Assembly: GCF_005222915.1 (NCBI RefSeq)
Contig: NZ_STFX01000028.1
Coordinates: forward strand, 1-64,000
Source of the DNA: Rhizobium sp. FKL33
GTDB taxonomy: Bacteria > Pseudomonadota > Alphaproteobacteria > Rhizobiales > Rhizobiaceae
Length of the DNA: 64,000 bases
Direction: 5' to 3'
Below the pieces are notes generated by a model. The model was not told the DNA's origin and searched no databases. It saw nothing but the letters and a program-made list of their open reading frames with translations. Within the stretch, counting starts at the first letter, position 1; every line of letters starts with the position of its first letter. Below are positions 26,650 through 35,808 of the stretch, piece after piece. The translations under genes were made by a program, and so were the position numbers.

Positions 26650-27279
26650 ATGCATTTGCTCTCCATCGCCATCCCGGGCGCAAGCCCTGTTCCCCGGCGC
26701 CTTCGCGCGTCCACCAAACACAACCAGTTTCTGGAGCCGCGCCAGACGCTCTCGATCGAACCGTCTGCGGAATTGCTAACCGTCGAAAGCGGCTGTCTCG
26801 CCCTCTCGCATTATCTCCCGGACGGAAGGCGGCAGATCTCCGACATTGTCGGGCCCGGCCGCGTCTTCTCGATCGGCGCGGATTGCCGGGCCGAGTCGCT
26901 TACCTACAGCTCGGTCATGCCCGTCGACATGCCAAGCGACGCCTATGTCTCACAGGGCCGCCTGATGCTGGCGCGCATGCAGGCGCATGCGCTGTTGCTC
27001 GGGCGCAAGACGGCGGCGGAACGGGTGGCGACGGCAGTCCTCGATCTCGCGCGGCAGTTCGCGCCCCGCGACCGACCTTCCCGGCCGTCGCGGGCCACCT
27101 TCATTCTCTATCCGACGCGCGCCGACCTCGCCGACTGGCTGGGTCTGACGATCGAAACCATCAGCCGGACGCTCAACGCTTTCAAGCGCACGGGTCTGAT
27201 CGCTTTCGACAGGCCCGAACGCATCACCATCCTCAATCAACCTGCTCTGGAACGCGCCGCCGGCGGCACCACGCCCTAA
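26650..27279 (+). CDS. Crp/Fnr family transcription regulator
   Basis: 209 residues. A cNMP-fold sensor (about 25-105, SIEPSAELLTVESGCLALSHY and IVGPGRVFSIG) joins a dimer helix and a winged helix (about 140-200) with YPTRADLADWLGLTIETIS and RTLNAFKRTGLI. No N-terminal Cys cluster is visible, so it is not an oxygen-sensing Fnr; FixK-like function is possible. It stands 38 bases upstream of the PepSY gene, which it may control. Confidence 0.85.
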   Translation: MHLLSIAIPGASPVPRRLRASTKHNQFLEPRQTLSIEPSAELLTVESGCLALSHYLPDGRRQISDIVGPGRVFSIGADCRAESLTYSSVMPVDMPSDAYVSQGRLMLARMQAHALLLGRKTAAERVATAVLDLARQFAPRDRPSRPSRATFILYPTRADLADWLGLTIETISRTLNAFKRTGLIAFDRPERITILNQPALERAAGGTTP

Positions 27280-27317
27280 GCGCGCTCTTGTTCTTCGTCT
27301 AAACCAAAGGGGACATC

Positions 27318-28736
27318 ATGACAGTTGGAACGCTCGACAGCGCGCCGCCCAAGGATCGGGCCATCGCGCAAAAATTCTATTTCGCCGCCTGGAGATGGCA
27401 TTTCTATGCGGGTCTTTATGTGGTCCCATTCCTGATCATGCTCGCCGTCACCGGCCTGATCATCCTGTGGTTCACCACGGTCGCACCCGAATATGGCGAC
27501 CGCATCGCCATTCCGGTCGGCGAAAAGGCGCTCAGCATCACCGATCAGGCCAAGGCGGCGCTGCAAACCTATCCGGAAGGCAGCATCGGCAAATATGTCG
27601 CGCCTTACGGCCCCGCCAATCCCGCGCTTTTCCAGGTCAATCTCGAAGGCGGCAACCGCATGATCGCGCTCGACCCGTATACGGGCAAGGTGGTGCAGGA
27701 CCGCGCGCAGGACGGCACGTGGAACGAATTCGCAACATCAATCCATGGTGAGTTGATGATCGGCGGCAATGGCGGCTTCGGCGATTTGCTGATCGAGATT
27801 GCGGCCTCGCTCGGCATCATCCTTCTGGTAACCGGCCTTTATCTGTGGTGGCCGCGAAACCGGCAGAGCTGGCGCGATGTGCTGGTGATCAATCTTGCGG
27901 CTCGCGGACGGGCCTTCTGGAAGTCACTTCATGTGACGACCGGCTTCTGGATGTCGATCATCCTGCTGTTCTTTCTAATCTCAGGCCTTTCCTGGGCGGG
28001 CGTCTGGGGCGGTAAATTTGTACAGGCCTGGAGCACCTTTCCGGCTGCGAAATGGGACAATGTGCCTCTGTCCGACAAGACCCATGCCGAGATGAACCAT
28101 GGCGCGGAAAAGGACGTCCCCTGGGCTCTCGAGCAGACTCCTATGCCAATGTCGGATGGAAGCTCCGGCGCCGCCGGCCTGCCGGAAGGCCTTCCGATCG
28201 TCTTGCAAAACATTGTTTCCTATGCCCGTACAATCGGCTTTGATGGACGTTTCCAGGTCAATGCGCCAGCTGACGCCACCGGCGTCTGGACGTTGAGCCG
28301 GGATTCGATGAGCTATGACAGCCTCGATCCGACGTCCGACAAGACCGTGCATATCGACCAATATACTGGCCGAGTCCTGGCGACGGTCGACTACGCGGAT
28401 TATTCGGTTCCGGGCAAGGCGATGGCTGTTGGAATCGCGCTGCATGAGGGCCAGTTGGGATGGTGGAACATCGCGCTGAACGCGTTCTTCTGCTTCGCCA
28501 TCATCGCAATCGCCGTGTCCGGCGTGGTTATGTGGTGGAAACGTCGTCCGGGCGGCAGCTTCCGGCTCGGCGCCCCGCCCCTGCCCGATGCAATGCCGAT
28601 GTGGAAAGGCGCCGTGGTCATTATGCTGGCGCTGAGCTTCATCTTTCCTGTCGCCGGCATCACCCTGCTCGCGGTCTTGGCGCTCGACGTGATCCTGTTG
28701 AGCAATGTTCCGCGGCTCAAGGCCGCGCTGAACTGA
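27318..28736 (+). CDS. PepSY-associated membrane protein (PiuB-like)
   Basis: 472 residues with four or five membrane helices. It starts with WRWHFYAGLYVVPFLIMLAVTG, then a periplasmic PepSY domain, HGELMIG, LGIILLVTGLYLWWPR, LHVTTGFWMSIILLF, a second PepSY repeat, LHEGQLGWWN and VMWWKRRPGG. The conserved membrane His residues suggest haem binding. Members work in iron-siderophore reduction or uptake at the inner membrane. No TonB receptor is visible next to it. A 10-bp hairpin follows 6 bases after the stop. Confidence 0.87.
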   Translation: MTVGTLDSAPPKDRAIAQKFYFAAWRWHFYAGLYVVPFLIMLAVTGLIILWFTTVAPEYGDRIAIPVGEKALSITDQAKAALQTYPEGSIGKYVAPYGPANPALFQVNLEGGNRMIALDPYTGKVVQDRAQDGTWNEFATSIHGELMIGGNGGFGDLLIEIAASLGIILLVTGLYLWWPRNRQSWRDVLVINLAARGRAFWKSLHVTTGFWMSIILLFFLISGLSWAGVWGGKFVQAWSTFPAAKWDNVPLSDKTHAEMNHGAEKDVPWALEQTPMPMSDGSSGAAGLPEGLPIVLQNIVSYARTIGFDGRFQVNAPADATGVWTLSRDSMSYDSLDPTSDKTVHIDQYTGRVLATVDYADYSVPGKAMAVGIALHEGQLGWWNIALNAFFCFAIIAIAVSGVVMWWKRRPGGSFRLGAPPLPDAMPMWKGAVVIMLALSFIFPVAGITLLAVLALDVILLSNVPRLKAALN

Positions 28737-28741
28737 ATGGA

Positions 28742-28777
28742 CTGCTCGCGGGCCGGCGCCGGCTCGTCCGCGAGCAG
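28742..28777 (+). terminator. Hairpin after the PepSY gene
   Basis: CTGCTCGCGG and CCGCGAGCAG form a perfect 10-bp stem; the 16-base loop contains its own GCCGGCGCCGGC palindrome. There is no T-run, so termination may be weak or Rho-aided. Confidence 0.45.
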
Positions 28778-29216
28778 CGATTGGCGCAAGATTTCAGGCG
28801 ACCCTGTGAACGGATGGAATCAACGGCGCCTTTCTGGCAAATTCTCAGAGTCGTCGGGGATCGCTACAAAAGTGATTTTACATGCGACAAAAGGACGCAC
28901 ATTGTCAAAAAACCATTCGATTTCGAATGTTTTCGCCGTGTACTCACGGAATGATTTTCCAATCAATCGTGGGAAACCATCCGCAACATCGATCTCGATC
29001 AAAGCACCAAGACGTTGTATCCCCCGAAAACGGGTTATAAATGTTGTATTTGAAACCCATATTCCATGCTCTTAAAGAGCATATTTTGCTCTTGGTTCGG
29101 GACTAGTCTGGCGACACCTCAAATTGTCGCAATGAATTTCACAGATTGAAATCATCGTCATCGTCATTTAACCACAAATGAATTTCCTTTTGGTAATTCC
29201 ATATAAAGCTGGGTGT
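28778..29216. other. A/T-rich intergenic region with a possible coding remnant
   Basis: About 440 bases without a convincing gene, clearly richer in A/T than the flanks from 28850 on. On the minus strand an open frame of about 60 codons (28820-29002, TTG start) reads LIEIDVADGFPRLIGKSF and EIEWFFDNVRPF, which looks protein-like but matches nothing I recognise. It may be a remnant of a lost gene. The right end carries the TetR gene promoter region. Confidence 0.35.
29066..29082. promoter_or_regulatory. 17-bp palindrome upstream of the TetR gene
   Basis: ATGCTCTT-A-AAGAGCAT is a perfect inverted repeat 134 bases before the TetR start. Length and symmetry fit a TetR-family operator, although it is rather far upstream; a second GCTCTT follows 5 bases later. 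Confidence 0.35.
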
Positions 29217-29885
29217 ATGACGAAGTTAATGACAAAGAAGCCAAACCCATCCGGTCAGAGACGCAATCTTCCGGCTCATGAGCGCCGGCATGAGCTCCTG
29301 GAAGCCGCGATCGATATCTACTCGGTGAAGGGTATGGCAATCACCGTCCAAGAATTGGCGGACAGAGTTCAGGTGACCCAACCTCTTGTTCACCGCTACT
29401 TTCCCACCAAAGTCGATCTCCTGTCGGCAATTTCTGATGTGATCCAGAACGGACACTGGGAGACGCGATGGCGGGAAATTCTGGTGGACTCCGCGACACC
29501 GTTTCCGCAACGACTGGAAGCCTTTTACAGTTACTATCTCCCGACGATCTACAAGTCGCGATGGTTTCGCGCTTTTATGTTCCTTTCTCTGAACGACCCC
29601 ACTTTCGCGCAGGCCTATCTCACAAAATTCAAAAATTTGCTGTTTCGCGAGATCGTCGAAGGCGCGCGGCAGCACTATGGATTTCCCTCGGTCCGAGACC
29701 GCTCCCCGACCGAACGGGAATATGAACTGATCTGGAGCATGCATTCCACGCTCGTCTTTGCCGGCATTCGGCTTTGCATTTATGAAATGCCTCCTGCCAC
29801 CGATATGACAGTCGTGATGAAGGATCAGATCAAAGCCTATCTCTCCATCGCCAAGGACGTCATCGAGGAGGAGTTGGCCGACTGA
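29217..29885 (+). CDS. TetR family transcription regulator
   Basis: 222 residues. The N-terminal helix-turn-helix (about 20-65) reads ELLEAAIDIYSVKGMAITVQ and VTQPLVHRYFPTKVDLLSAI. The ligand-binding helices have no recognisable specificity. The frame is open 13 codons earlier, but that segment overlaps a plausible promoter, so the start at MTKLMTKKP is preferred. It is convergent with the DMT exporter, stopping 3 bases before that gene ends. Confidence 0.8.
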   Translation: MTKLMTKKPNPSGQRRNLPAHERRHELLEAAIDIYSVKGMAITVQELADRVQVTQPLVHRYFPTKVDLLSAISDVIQNGHWETRWREILVDSATPFPQRLEAFYSYYLPTIYKSRWFRAFMFLSLNDPTFAQAYLTKFKNLLFREIVEGARQHYGFPSVRDRSPTEREYELIWSMHSTLVFAGIRLCIYEMPPATDMTVVMKDQIKAYLSIAKDVIEEELAD

Positions 29886-29888
29886 CAG

Positions 29889-30773
29889 TCAGGCCTGGCT
29901 CTCCGCCACGACCGTCTTGCCGCGCTCTGACAGCAGCGCCAGCACTCCCGCTATCATGATGAGGGCCGCCCCGCCGAAGACGTTCAAATTCGGCTGATCG
30001 CCCCAGATGACGTAACCCAGAATGAAAGCCCAGATGAGCGAGGTGTATTCGAACGGAGCCAAGAGCGAGACGGGCGCGCGGCGGATACTTTCGAAATAAG
30101 CGAATTGCGCCACGCCGGTAAAGACGCCGACCCCCGCCATAAGCGCTAGAAGACCGGGCTTCACCGGCATCCAGAGAAACAGGCAGGCGGTGCCGGTCAT
30201 CAAGATGAAAAAGCCGCTGGAGATCGCCATCTGCACCAGCGTGCGTTCCGCCATCGCCGTCTTGCGCAGCAAAATCGCCGAAAGAGCCCAGAACACCGCA
30301 GCCGACAGCGCGAGCGCGATCGGGCGCGACAGCCCCAGGCCAGCGGCGAAGGGATCGCTTGCCAGCAAGACGCCCCCGAAGCCCACGGCGACCGCCAACC
30401 AGCGCAGGGGCGGCACGCGCTCCTTCAAGATCGGCGCGGCGAGCAGCGTGACGATGACGGGCGAGGCGTAATAGATCGTGGTCAGTTGCGCGAGCCCGAG
30501 ATCGCGCGAGGCGGTGTAGAAGGTCAGCCAGGCGAGAAGCAGCAACACGTTGCGCGACAACATCGGCACGAGCACCGGCGACCGGACCATTGCCGTCGGC
30601 AGGCTTTTGCCGCCGACTGCGAGACACAGAGCCAGGATCACCACGCTGCGCACGAACAGGATCTGGGCGATCGGGAGGCCCGCAGCCAGAAGCTTGACCG
30701 ACGCATCCTGCATGGAAAACAGGAAATAGGCGAAAACAGTCAGCGCCACGCCGGACAAAACGGTCTTGTTCAC
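29889..30773 (-). CDS. EamA/DMT family transporter
   Basis: 294 residues with ten predicted membrane helices in two EamA repeats (LTVFAYFLFSMQDASVKLL to ILKERVPPLRWLAVAVGFGG, and ALALSAAVFWALSAILLRK to the C-terminus). It is an inner-membrane exporter or uptake carrier for small metabolites, substrate unknown. GTG at 30773 is chosen because hydrophobic homology starts there; the upstream 71 codons are not protein-like. It follows the SIS gene on the same strand. Confidence 0.85.
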   Translation of the reverse strand: MNKTVLSGVALTVFAYFLFSMQDASVKLLAAGLPIAQILFVRSVVILALCLAVGGKSLPTAMVRSPVLVPMLSRNVLLLLAWLTFYTASRDLGLAQLTTIYYASPVIVTLLAAPILKERVPPLRWLAVAVGFGGVLLASDPFAAGLGLSRPIALALSAAVFWALSAILLRKTAMAERTLVQMAISSGFFILMTGTACLFLWMPVKPGLLALMAGVGVFTGVAQFAYFESIRRAPVSLLAPFEYTSLIWAFILGYVIWGDQPNLNVFGGAALIMIAGVLALLSERGKTVVAESQA

Positions 30774-30879
30774 GACGGCCTCGCAGGATCCCGATTCACG
30801 TAGGAGAGCGTCATTAACGCCGGGCGCCGGAGGCGGCGCAAGTAAAAATTTCCGGGGCTCACACCCGGTCGATGACGCG

Positions 30880-31860
30880 TCAGCGGAAGCGCGTCTCGCC
30901 GAGGGGCGCGCCACGAGATCGGGCTGCGGCGACGGCTGCACGCTGTGCAGGCACGATTTCGACCAGCGGCGCAAGCAGCGAGGCAATCTCCGGATAGGAC
31001 CAGTCCCTGTCGGGACCGATCAGCCGGACGGCTCCGCCGGCTCCGCGAATATCCGCGGCAAGGGCGAGATTGGAGGCAAGATCGATATCCTTGGGAGCAA
31101 ATCCGATGACCTGAAAGCCGGCGCCCATCGCCTCAATCGGACCATGTCGGAAGATGCCGCCGGTCATGGGCGTCGCCGACATCCGCGCGAACTCATGGAA
31201 CCAGAGCGCGGCGGCGCGGGCGGAGCCGACGGAAGGTCCGCGTCCGAGGATATAGAGCGGACCGCCGGCTGCGGGAAAGTCGTTTTCCATCGGAGCCGAC
31301 ACCAGCGCCTGCACCGCCTGCAGCGCCGGCTCGAAATCGCCACGCTCCAGCAAACCGGGGCGCCCTGACAGCGACAACAGCACCGCCATGGCGCCCATAT
31401 AGGTCTGCACGGCGAAGACCGTGTCGCGCGGGCTGCCGACGATCAGCGGCAGATGGGCGCGTCGGGCCAGCGCGCCCGGTTCCTCATTGGTGACGCCGAT
31501 GGTGATGGCGTTGAGCTCCGTCATCGCGTCCAGGAGTTCGACCGTTTCGTTGGTTTCGCCGGACTGAGAAATAACGACCACCACGGCATTGCGGCAGAGC
31601 AGCAAGCGATGTCGGACAAGTTCACCCGTCTCGATGAGATTGGCGTTCACGCCCATGGCGGAGAGGTGATAAACGAGTGGAACAGCGACATGGAAAGACG
31701 CGCCCATGCCGGTGACGATCACCGGACGGCCGCTCAACACTGTCGCGCGCGCACCTTCGAGCGCCATTCGTCCCTCGCTGAACATTCGGTCCAGAACAAT
31801 CGACAGCGCCTGGGGTTGATCCTGGACATCGCGTTCGACGGTTCTGGGCGTTCTGGACAT
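30880..31860 (-). CDS. SIS domain sugar isomerase/deglycase-like protein
   Basis: 326 residues from MSRTPRTVERDVQDQPQAL. Two SIS modules: VIVTGMGASFHVAVPLVYH with VVISQSGETNETVELLD, then YILGRGPSVGSARAAALWF and GGIFRHGPIEAMG. The layout is that of the GlmS isomerase half and of FrlB-type Amadori deglycases. It lies downstream of an amidase in the same direction. A role in releasing an amine or ammonia from a sugar-amine substrate is possible, but the sequence does not prove it. The upstream start in the frame is not protein-like. Confidence 0.78.
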   Translation of the reverse strand: MSRTPRTVERDVQDQPQALSIVLDRMFSEGRMALEGARATVLSGRPVIVTGMGASFHVAVPLVYHLSAMGVNANLIETGELVRHRLLLCRNAVVVVISQSGETNETVELLDAMTELNAITIGVTNEEPGALARRAHLPLIVGSPRDTVFAVQTYMGAMAVLLSLSGRPGLLERGDFEPALQAVQALVSAPMENDFPAAGGPLYILGRGPSVGSARAAALWFHEFARMSATPMTGGIFRHGPIEAMGAGFQVIGFAPKDIDLASNLALAADIRGAGGAVRLIGPDRDWSYPEIASLLAPLVEIVPAQRAAVAAARSRGAPLGETRFR

Positions 31861-32022
31861 GAAGACGGGGCCTTTGCATATCGAGCAGTATCGGCGGCGA
31901 GACGGATTACGCCAGCCTCCGCGAGAAATAGCGGAAAGCCGAGACGAACACAAAGCGCGCCGGCGCATGTGACATATGCAGGAAATGCAGCCGTTCGGCT
32001 GAGGTTCCACGATCCTTGTGCA

Positions 32023-32041
32023 GCTCTCCTAAAGGGAGAGC
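32023..32041 (-). terminator. Hairpin spanning the amidase stop
   Basis: Leftward, GCTCTCC pairs with GGAGAGC around a 5-base loop that contains the stop codon. There is no T-run; a partial terminator or processing site is possible. Confidence 0.3.
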
Positions 32042-33438
32042 GCTTCGATGGCGCCGCCGATCGCCAGCGCGCGCTCGTCCTGGAAGCGGTGGCCGACGAT
32101 CTGGAGCCCCACGGGCATGCCATGTGGCGTGAGACCAACAGGGACCGACAGGGCGGGGCTTTGGGGCAGGAGATTGAAGGGGCAAGTCATATCGAGGCCG
32201 AGCAAACGCCCCTGTTCATCCTCGCCGATAAAGTCGTCATCTATACGATCGACGCCCGGCGCTGTGATGGCGCAAGTCGGACAGAGCAGCGCTTCCCTGC
32301 CCTGGAGAGCTGTCGCCAGGGAACGCCACATCTCGGTCCGCAGCAATTCGATCCGCTTGATCTCGGCTGCGTTAAGCGTCAGGCCGCGCTCGATGAGCTT
32401 GACGATTTCGGGATCCATCCGCTCGCGGAAACCCACCAGCCGGTCGCCGAAATAGGCGGCCATGAACACGCACCAGAGATCGAACCAGCGATCATTGACG
32501 GCGCGCGTCCAGCCGAGATCCACCTCCTCGATGACCGCGCCGGCATTGCGCATGCGCTCGACCGCCTCGTCAATCGACTGACGGACGTCGGGCTCGAGGC
32601 GGTAATAGCCGAGGTCGTAAGACAGGGCGAAGCGGCGGCCGCGGAGATCGAGGGGAGCGCAATTCCCGCCATCGAAGCCGATCGGGATGGAAGAAATGTC
32701 CTCGTCGCTCGGACCAGACGCCGCCGACATGAAGGCGATCGCGTCCTGTATCCTTCGAGCGAGAGGGCCGAAATGCGAGATATTGTCGAACTGGCTCGGC
32801 AGGATGGTCATGGGAATACGGCCGAGGCTCGGCTTCAGGCCGACGACGCCGCAGAAGGCGGCGGGGATGCGCACCGAGCCGCCCATATCGGTGCCTTCCG
32901 CAACGGGCACGACGCCGATCGCCACCGCCACAGCGGAGCCGCCGGATGAACCGCCCGAGGTTTTCGAGAGATCCCAGGGATTGCGGGTGACGCCGAAACG
33001 CGGGCTGACGGTGAAGCTCGAAAAGGCGAATTCCGGCGTCGTGGTCTTGCCCATCAGGATCGCGCCGGCCGCTTCGAGCCGCCGCACCACAAGCGCGCTT
33101 TCTTCGGGAACCCAGTCGCCAGAGGACCAGGAGCCAAGCGTCGTGAGATCGCCTTTGGTGGGGGTCAGATCCTTGGCGGCGAAGGGCACGCCGAAGAGCG
33201 CGCCCGTGGGCTCCCCGCGCGCTACGGCGGCATCCGCCGCTTCAGCCGCAGCCATGGCCTGCTCACCGCGGATCAAGGCGAAGCAATTTGCGGCGTCCTG
33301 GGCGATGCGCGCCCGACGCAGGCTCTCGGCCATGATGTCGACCGCCTTGAGCCGACCGGAGCGAACGCCCTCGGCGATCTCGAGAGCCGGCAGGTCCAGC
33401 TCATGGCGGTCGAATGTGATTTTCATTGCCTTTTGCAT
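32029..33438 (-). CDS. Amidase signature family hydrolase
   Basis: 469 residues with the Ser-cisSer-Lys triad: Lys in FAAKDLTPTKGD, the Gly/Ser loop KTSGGSSGGSAVAVA, and the nucleophile in GTDMGGSVRIPAAFCG. The C-terminal PVGLTPHGMPVGLQIVG is also typical. It cleaves an amide (acetamide-, aryl-amide- or GatA-like); GatB/GatC are absent here, so tRNA amidation is unlikely. ATG at 33438 or 33426 could be used. It is divergent from the LuxR regulator gene, a frequent regulator-target arrangement. Confidence 0.87.
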   Translation of the reverse strand: MQKAMKITFDRHELDLPALEIAEGVRSGRLKAVDIMAESLRRARIAQDAANCFALIRGEQAMAAAEAADAAVARGEPTGALFGVPFAAKDLTPTKGDLTTLGSWSSGDWVPEESALVVRRLEAAGAILMGKTTTPEFAFSSFTVSPRFGVTRNPWDLSKTSGGSSGGSAVAVAIGVVPVAEGTDMGGSVRIPAAFCGVVGLKPSLGRIPMTILPSQFDNISHFGPLARRIQDAIAFMSAASGPSDEDISSIPIGFDGGNCAPLDLRGRRFALSYDLGYYRLEPDVRQSIDEAVERMRNAGAVIEEVDLGWTRAVNDRWFDLWCVFMAAYFGDRLVGFRERMDPEIVKLIERGLTLNAAEIKRIELLRTEMWRSLATALQGREALLCPTCAITAPGVDRIDDDFIGEDEQGRLLGLDMTCPFNLLPQSPALSVPVGLTPHGMPVGLQIVGHRFQDERALAIGGAIEALSL

Positions 33439-33497
33439 GAGAGAGTTCCAAAGCATCCTGAACGCGATGACGCGTGCTGAGGTCGGGGGTGAAGCGG

Positions 33498-34262
33498 ATG
33501 GACCAATCCGCGACGGTGAATGAGGCGAAGCTCGGCGCTTTCGCGACGGCCTTCGCAGAGTCGGTGACGGCGATCGGGCAGACCGCGTTCCCGGATCTTC
33601 TGGCGAAGGCGCTGCAGGCGCTCGGGCCTTTCGGCATGATGAACGGCTTCTATTACACAGCGGATGGCGGGGCCGGCGATCTCTACAACATGCACGACCA
33701 GAAACGTCATGGCGTGATCGTCGATCATTATCTCGACGGCGCCTATGTGCTCGACCCTTTCTACGACGCCGTTAAAGGCGATCGCCGCGAGCGGTTTCTG
33801 GCCATGCGGGCGATCGCCCCGGATGATTTCTTCGACAGCGAATACTTCCGCCGCCATTACCGGACGACCGGCATCATCGACGAAGTGGGTTTCGTGCTCG
33901 ATCTCGGTGCGAACTCGACCGGCGTGCTCTCGGCGTCGCGCATGGAGGGCGAACCGCTGTTCGGCGCGGAGGAGCTCGGGCTTTTCGGATTGTTTGGACC
34001 GATGGTCTGTGCTGCTGCGCGGAAACACTGGCAAGGTTTGGGAGACGGCGCTGCGCCGAGCGGCGGCGCCCGCATCGAACATCCGCTTCTGACCAAACGG
34101 GAGACCGAGATCGTCACCCTGATCCTCAAAGGCCATTCCAACCTCTCGATCGCTGCCGTTCTCGATCTGTCGCCGAACACGGTCAAGGTTCACCGGCGAC
34201 AGATCTATGCGAAGCTGAAGATCTCCAGTCAGGCCGAGCTTTTCCATCTGTTTCTCGCCTGA
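33498..34262 (+). CDS. LuxR-type helix-turn-helix regulator
   Basis: 254 residues. An N-terminal domain of about 175 residues with FYYTADGGAG and VIVDHYLDGAYVLDPFYDAV resembles autoinducer-type sensor folds without clear AHL pocket residues. The C-terminal HTH (about 190-254) reads LTKRETEIVTLILKGHSNLS and LSPNTVKVHRRQIYAKL. ATG at 33498 has GGGGTG and GCGG upstream and the best spacing. Its likely target is the divergent amidase operon. Confidence 0.82.
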   Translation: MDQSATVNEAKLGAFATAFAESVTAIGQTAFPDLLAKALQALGPFGMMNGFYYTADGGAGDLYNMHDQKRHGVIVDHYLDGAYVLDPFYDAVKGDRRERFLAMRAIAPDDFFDSEYFRRHYRTTGIIDEVGFVLDLGANSTGVLSASRMEGEPLFGAEELGLFGLFGPMVCAAARKHWQGLGDGAAPSGGARIEHPLLTKRETEIVTLILKGHSNLSIAAVLDLSPNTVKVHRRQIYAKLKISSQAELFHLFLA

Positions 34263-34280
34263 CCGGAGCTTTTTCCCGGC

Positions 34281-35612
34281 TTATTCAGCGAAATCCATTT
34301 CCGGCGGGGCCTTGCGCAGTCCACCGGTCAGATAGACGAGATAGACCGCGCCGATAACGAGCCAGGCGAGACCCAGGATCTTGGCGTTCCAGTCGAGATT
34401 GCCCAGCAAATAGAGATCGCAAACAGCTGCGACCGCCGGAATGATCAGCCCGACGAGAACGCCCGAAGCGCGGACCTGCGTCTCGCCGCGCAGATAAAGC
34501 GCGATCACCGAGAGATTGACGGCGGTGAAGGCGAGGAAAGCGCCGAAATTGATGAAAGAGGTCGAGGTGGTGATGTCCATGAACAGCGCCAGAAGACCGA
34601 CGACGCCGACCATGACCAGATTGATTACCGGCGTGCGCCAGCGCGGATGAAGCCGCGCGAAGATTGCTTTCGGCAGGACATCATCGCGGCCCATGGCGAA
34701 CAGCAGCCGTCCGACGCTCGCCTGTGCGGCGAGACCCGAGGTGAACTGGGCGACGATGAGGGTGGCGAGGAAAATCGCCACAAACGCGTCGCCGCCGATC
34801 TTGGCTGCGATTTCAGTGGCGGCGGAATCGACGGACTGGAACACCGCGCCGGGATGGGCGAGTTGGGTGACATAGGACGACAGCACGAAGATCGCACCGC
34901 CCGCCACGGCCGTGATCAGGATGGCCTTCGGCATGGTGCGCGCGGGATCGCGGGTCTCTTCGGTCAGCGTCGAGACGGCGTCGAAACCCAGGAACGAATA
35001 GGCCGCGATCGCAGCGCCCGCGATGGAGGCCGAGAAAGGCACGTCCGCCTTGAAGAAGGGCTCGACCGACAGCAGACCGCCGGGACCTTGCGCTGCGATG
35101 ACATAACGCGCCGCCAGCGCCACGAAGGCGATGAGCACGAGAAGTTGAACGGCCATCAGGATGAGATTGACGCGGCTTGCGAAGACGACGCCGACGAGAT
35201 TGACGGCAGTAGTCAGAAGGATAAACGCCAGGATCCAAACAAAGGCCGGCACATCCGGAAACGCGGACGATAGATAGGCGCCGCCGATCAGCCAGATGAC
35301 CATGGGCAGGAAGAAATAGTCGAGCAACACAGCCCAGCCGACGAGGAAACCGACATGACCGTTCAGTGAGCGGCGAGCATAGGTGTAGGCCGAGCCCGCA
35401 ACCGGATAGACGCGCGCCATCACGCCATAGCTGATGGCGGTCAGAAGAATCGCGCCGGCGGCGATCAGATAGGCCATCGGCGTGGTGCCGCCGCTGGTGG
35501 TCGCGAGCGCGCCGAATGTGCCGAACACGATCATCGGCGTCATGTAAGCAAGGCCGAACAGAACGACCGACCACAGGCCGAGCGCGCGTTGGAGTTTGAT
35601 AGGCTGGTTCAT
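34281..35612 (-). CDS. APC superfamily amino acid/amine permease
   Basis: 443 residues and twelve membrane helices, starting LQRALGLWSVVLFGLAYMTP and including GLGFD-like and TEETRDPARTMPKAI motifs of the PuuP/YhdG-type APC carriers. It imports an amino acid, amide or amine by cation symport. The start is fixed by CCGGAGG 4 bases upstream of the ATG. It lies between the amidase block and the CoA-transferase gene, downstream of a strong hairpin. Confidence 0.88.
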   Translation of the reverse strand: MNQPIKLQRALGLWSVVLFGLAYMTPMIVFGTFGALATTSGGTTPMAYLIAAGAILLTAISYGVMARVYPVAGSAYTYARRSLNGHVGFLVGWAVLLDYFFLPMVIWLIGGAYLSSAFPDVPAFVWILAFILLTTAVNLVGVVFASRVNLILMAVQLLVLIAFVALAARYVIAAQGPGGLLSVEPFFKADVPFSASIAGAAIAAYSFLGFDAVSTLTEETRDPARTMPKAILITAVAGGAIFVLSSYVTQLAHPGAVFQSVDSAATEIAAKIGGDAFVAIFLATLIVAQFTSGLAAQASVGRLLFAMGRDDVLPKAIFARLHPRWRTPVINLVMVGVVGLLALFMDITTSTSFINFGAFLAFTAVNLSVIALYLRGETQVRASGVLVGLIIPAVAAVCDLYLLGNLDWNAKILGLAWLVIGAVYLVYLTGGLRKAPPEMDFAE

Positions 35613-35710
35613 CTTCGCCTCCGGAGTTTTTCTTGGCGCCGTTTGGCGCGGTCCTTCGAGGCCTCCCCTTTTTGGGCGAGGCAGGCGGCGATGATGTCGA
35701 AAATGCGGCG

Positions 35711-35744
35711 ACGGCGACATAACACCAAGGGGTTATGTCGCCGT
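35711..35744. terminator. Perfect 13-bp hairpin between CoA-transferase and permease genes
   Basis: ACGGCGACATAAC pairs with GTTATGTCGCCGT around an 8-base loop. It sits 65 bases after the CoA-transferase stop and about 100 bases before the permease start on the same strand. There is no T-run. It may be a terminator, an operator or an attenuator. Confidence 0.45.
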
Positions 35745-35808
35745 ATCAGCCGTGGATCTCACGGAGGGGTTTGCCCGGTTAGCGCAGGCCCAAGGAGGAG
35801 CCTAGTGA

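Noticed and set aside
30880-31860. SIS protein as a C-terminally truncated gene
   Set aside because: Only a few residues are missing compared with relatives, and the SIS modules are complete; natural variation is sufficient.
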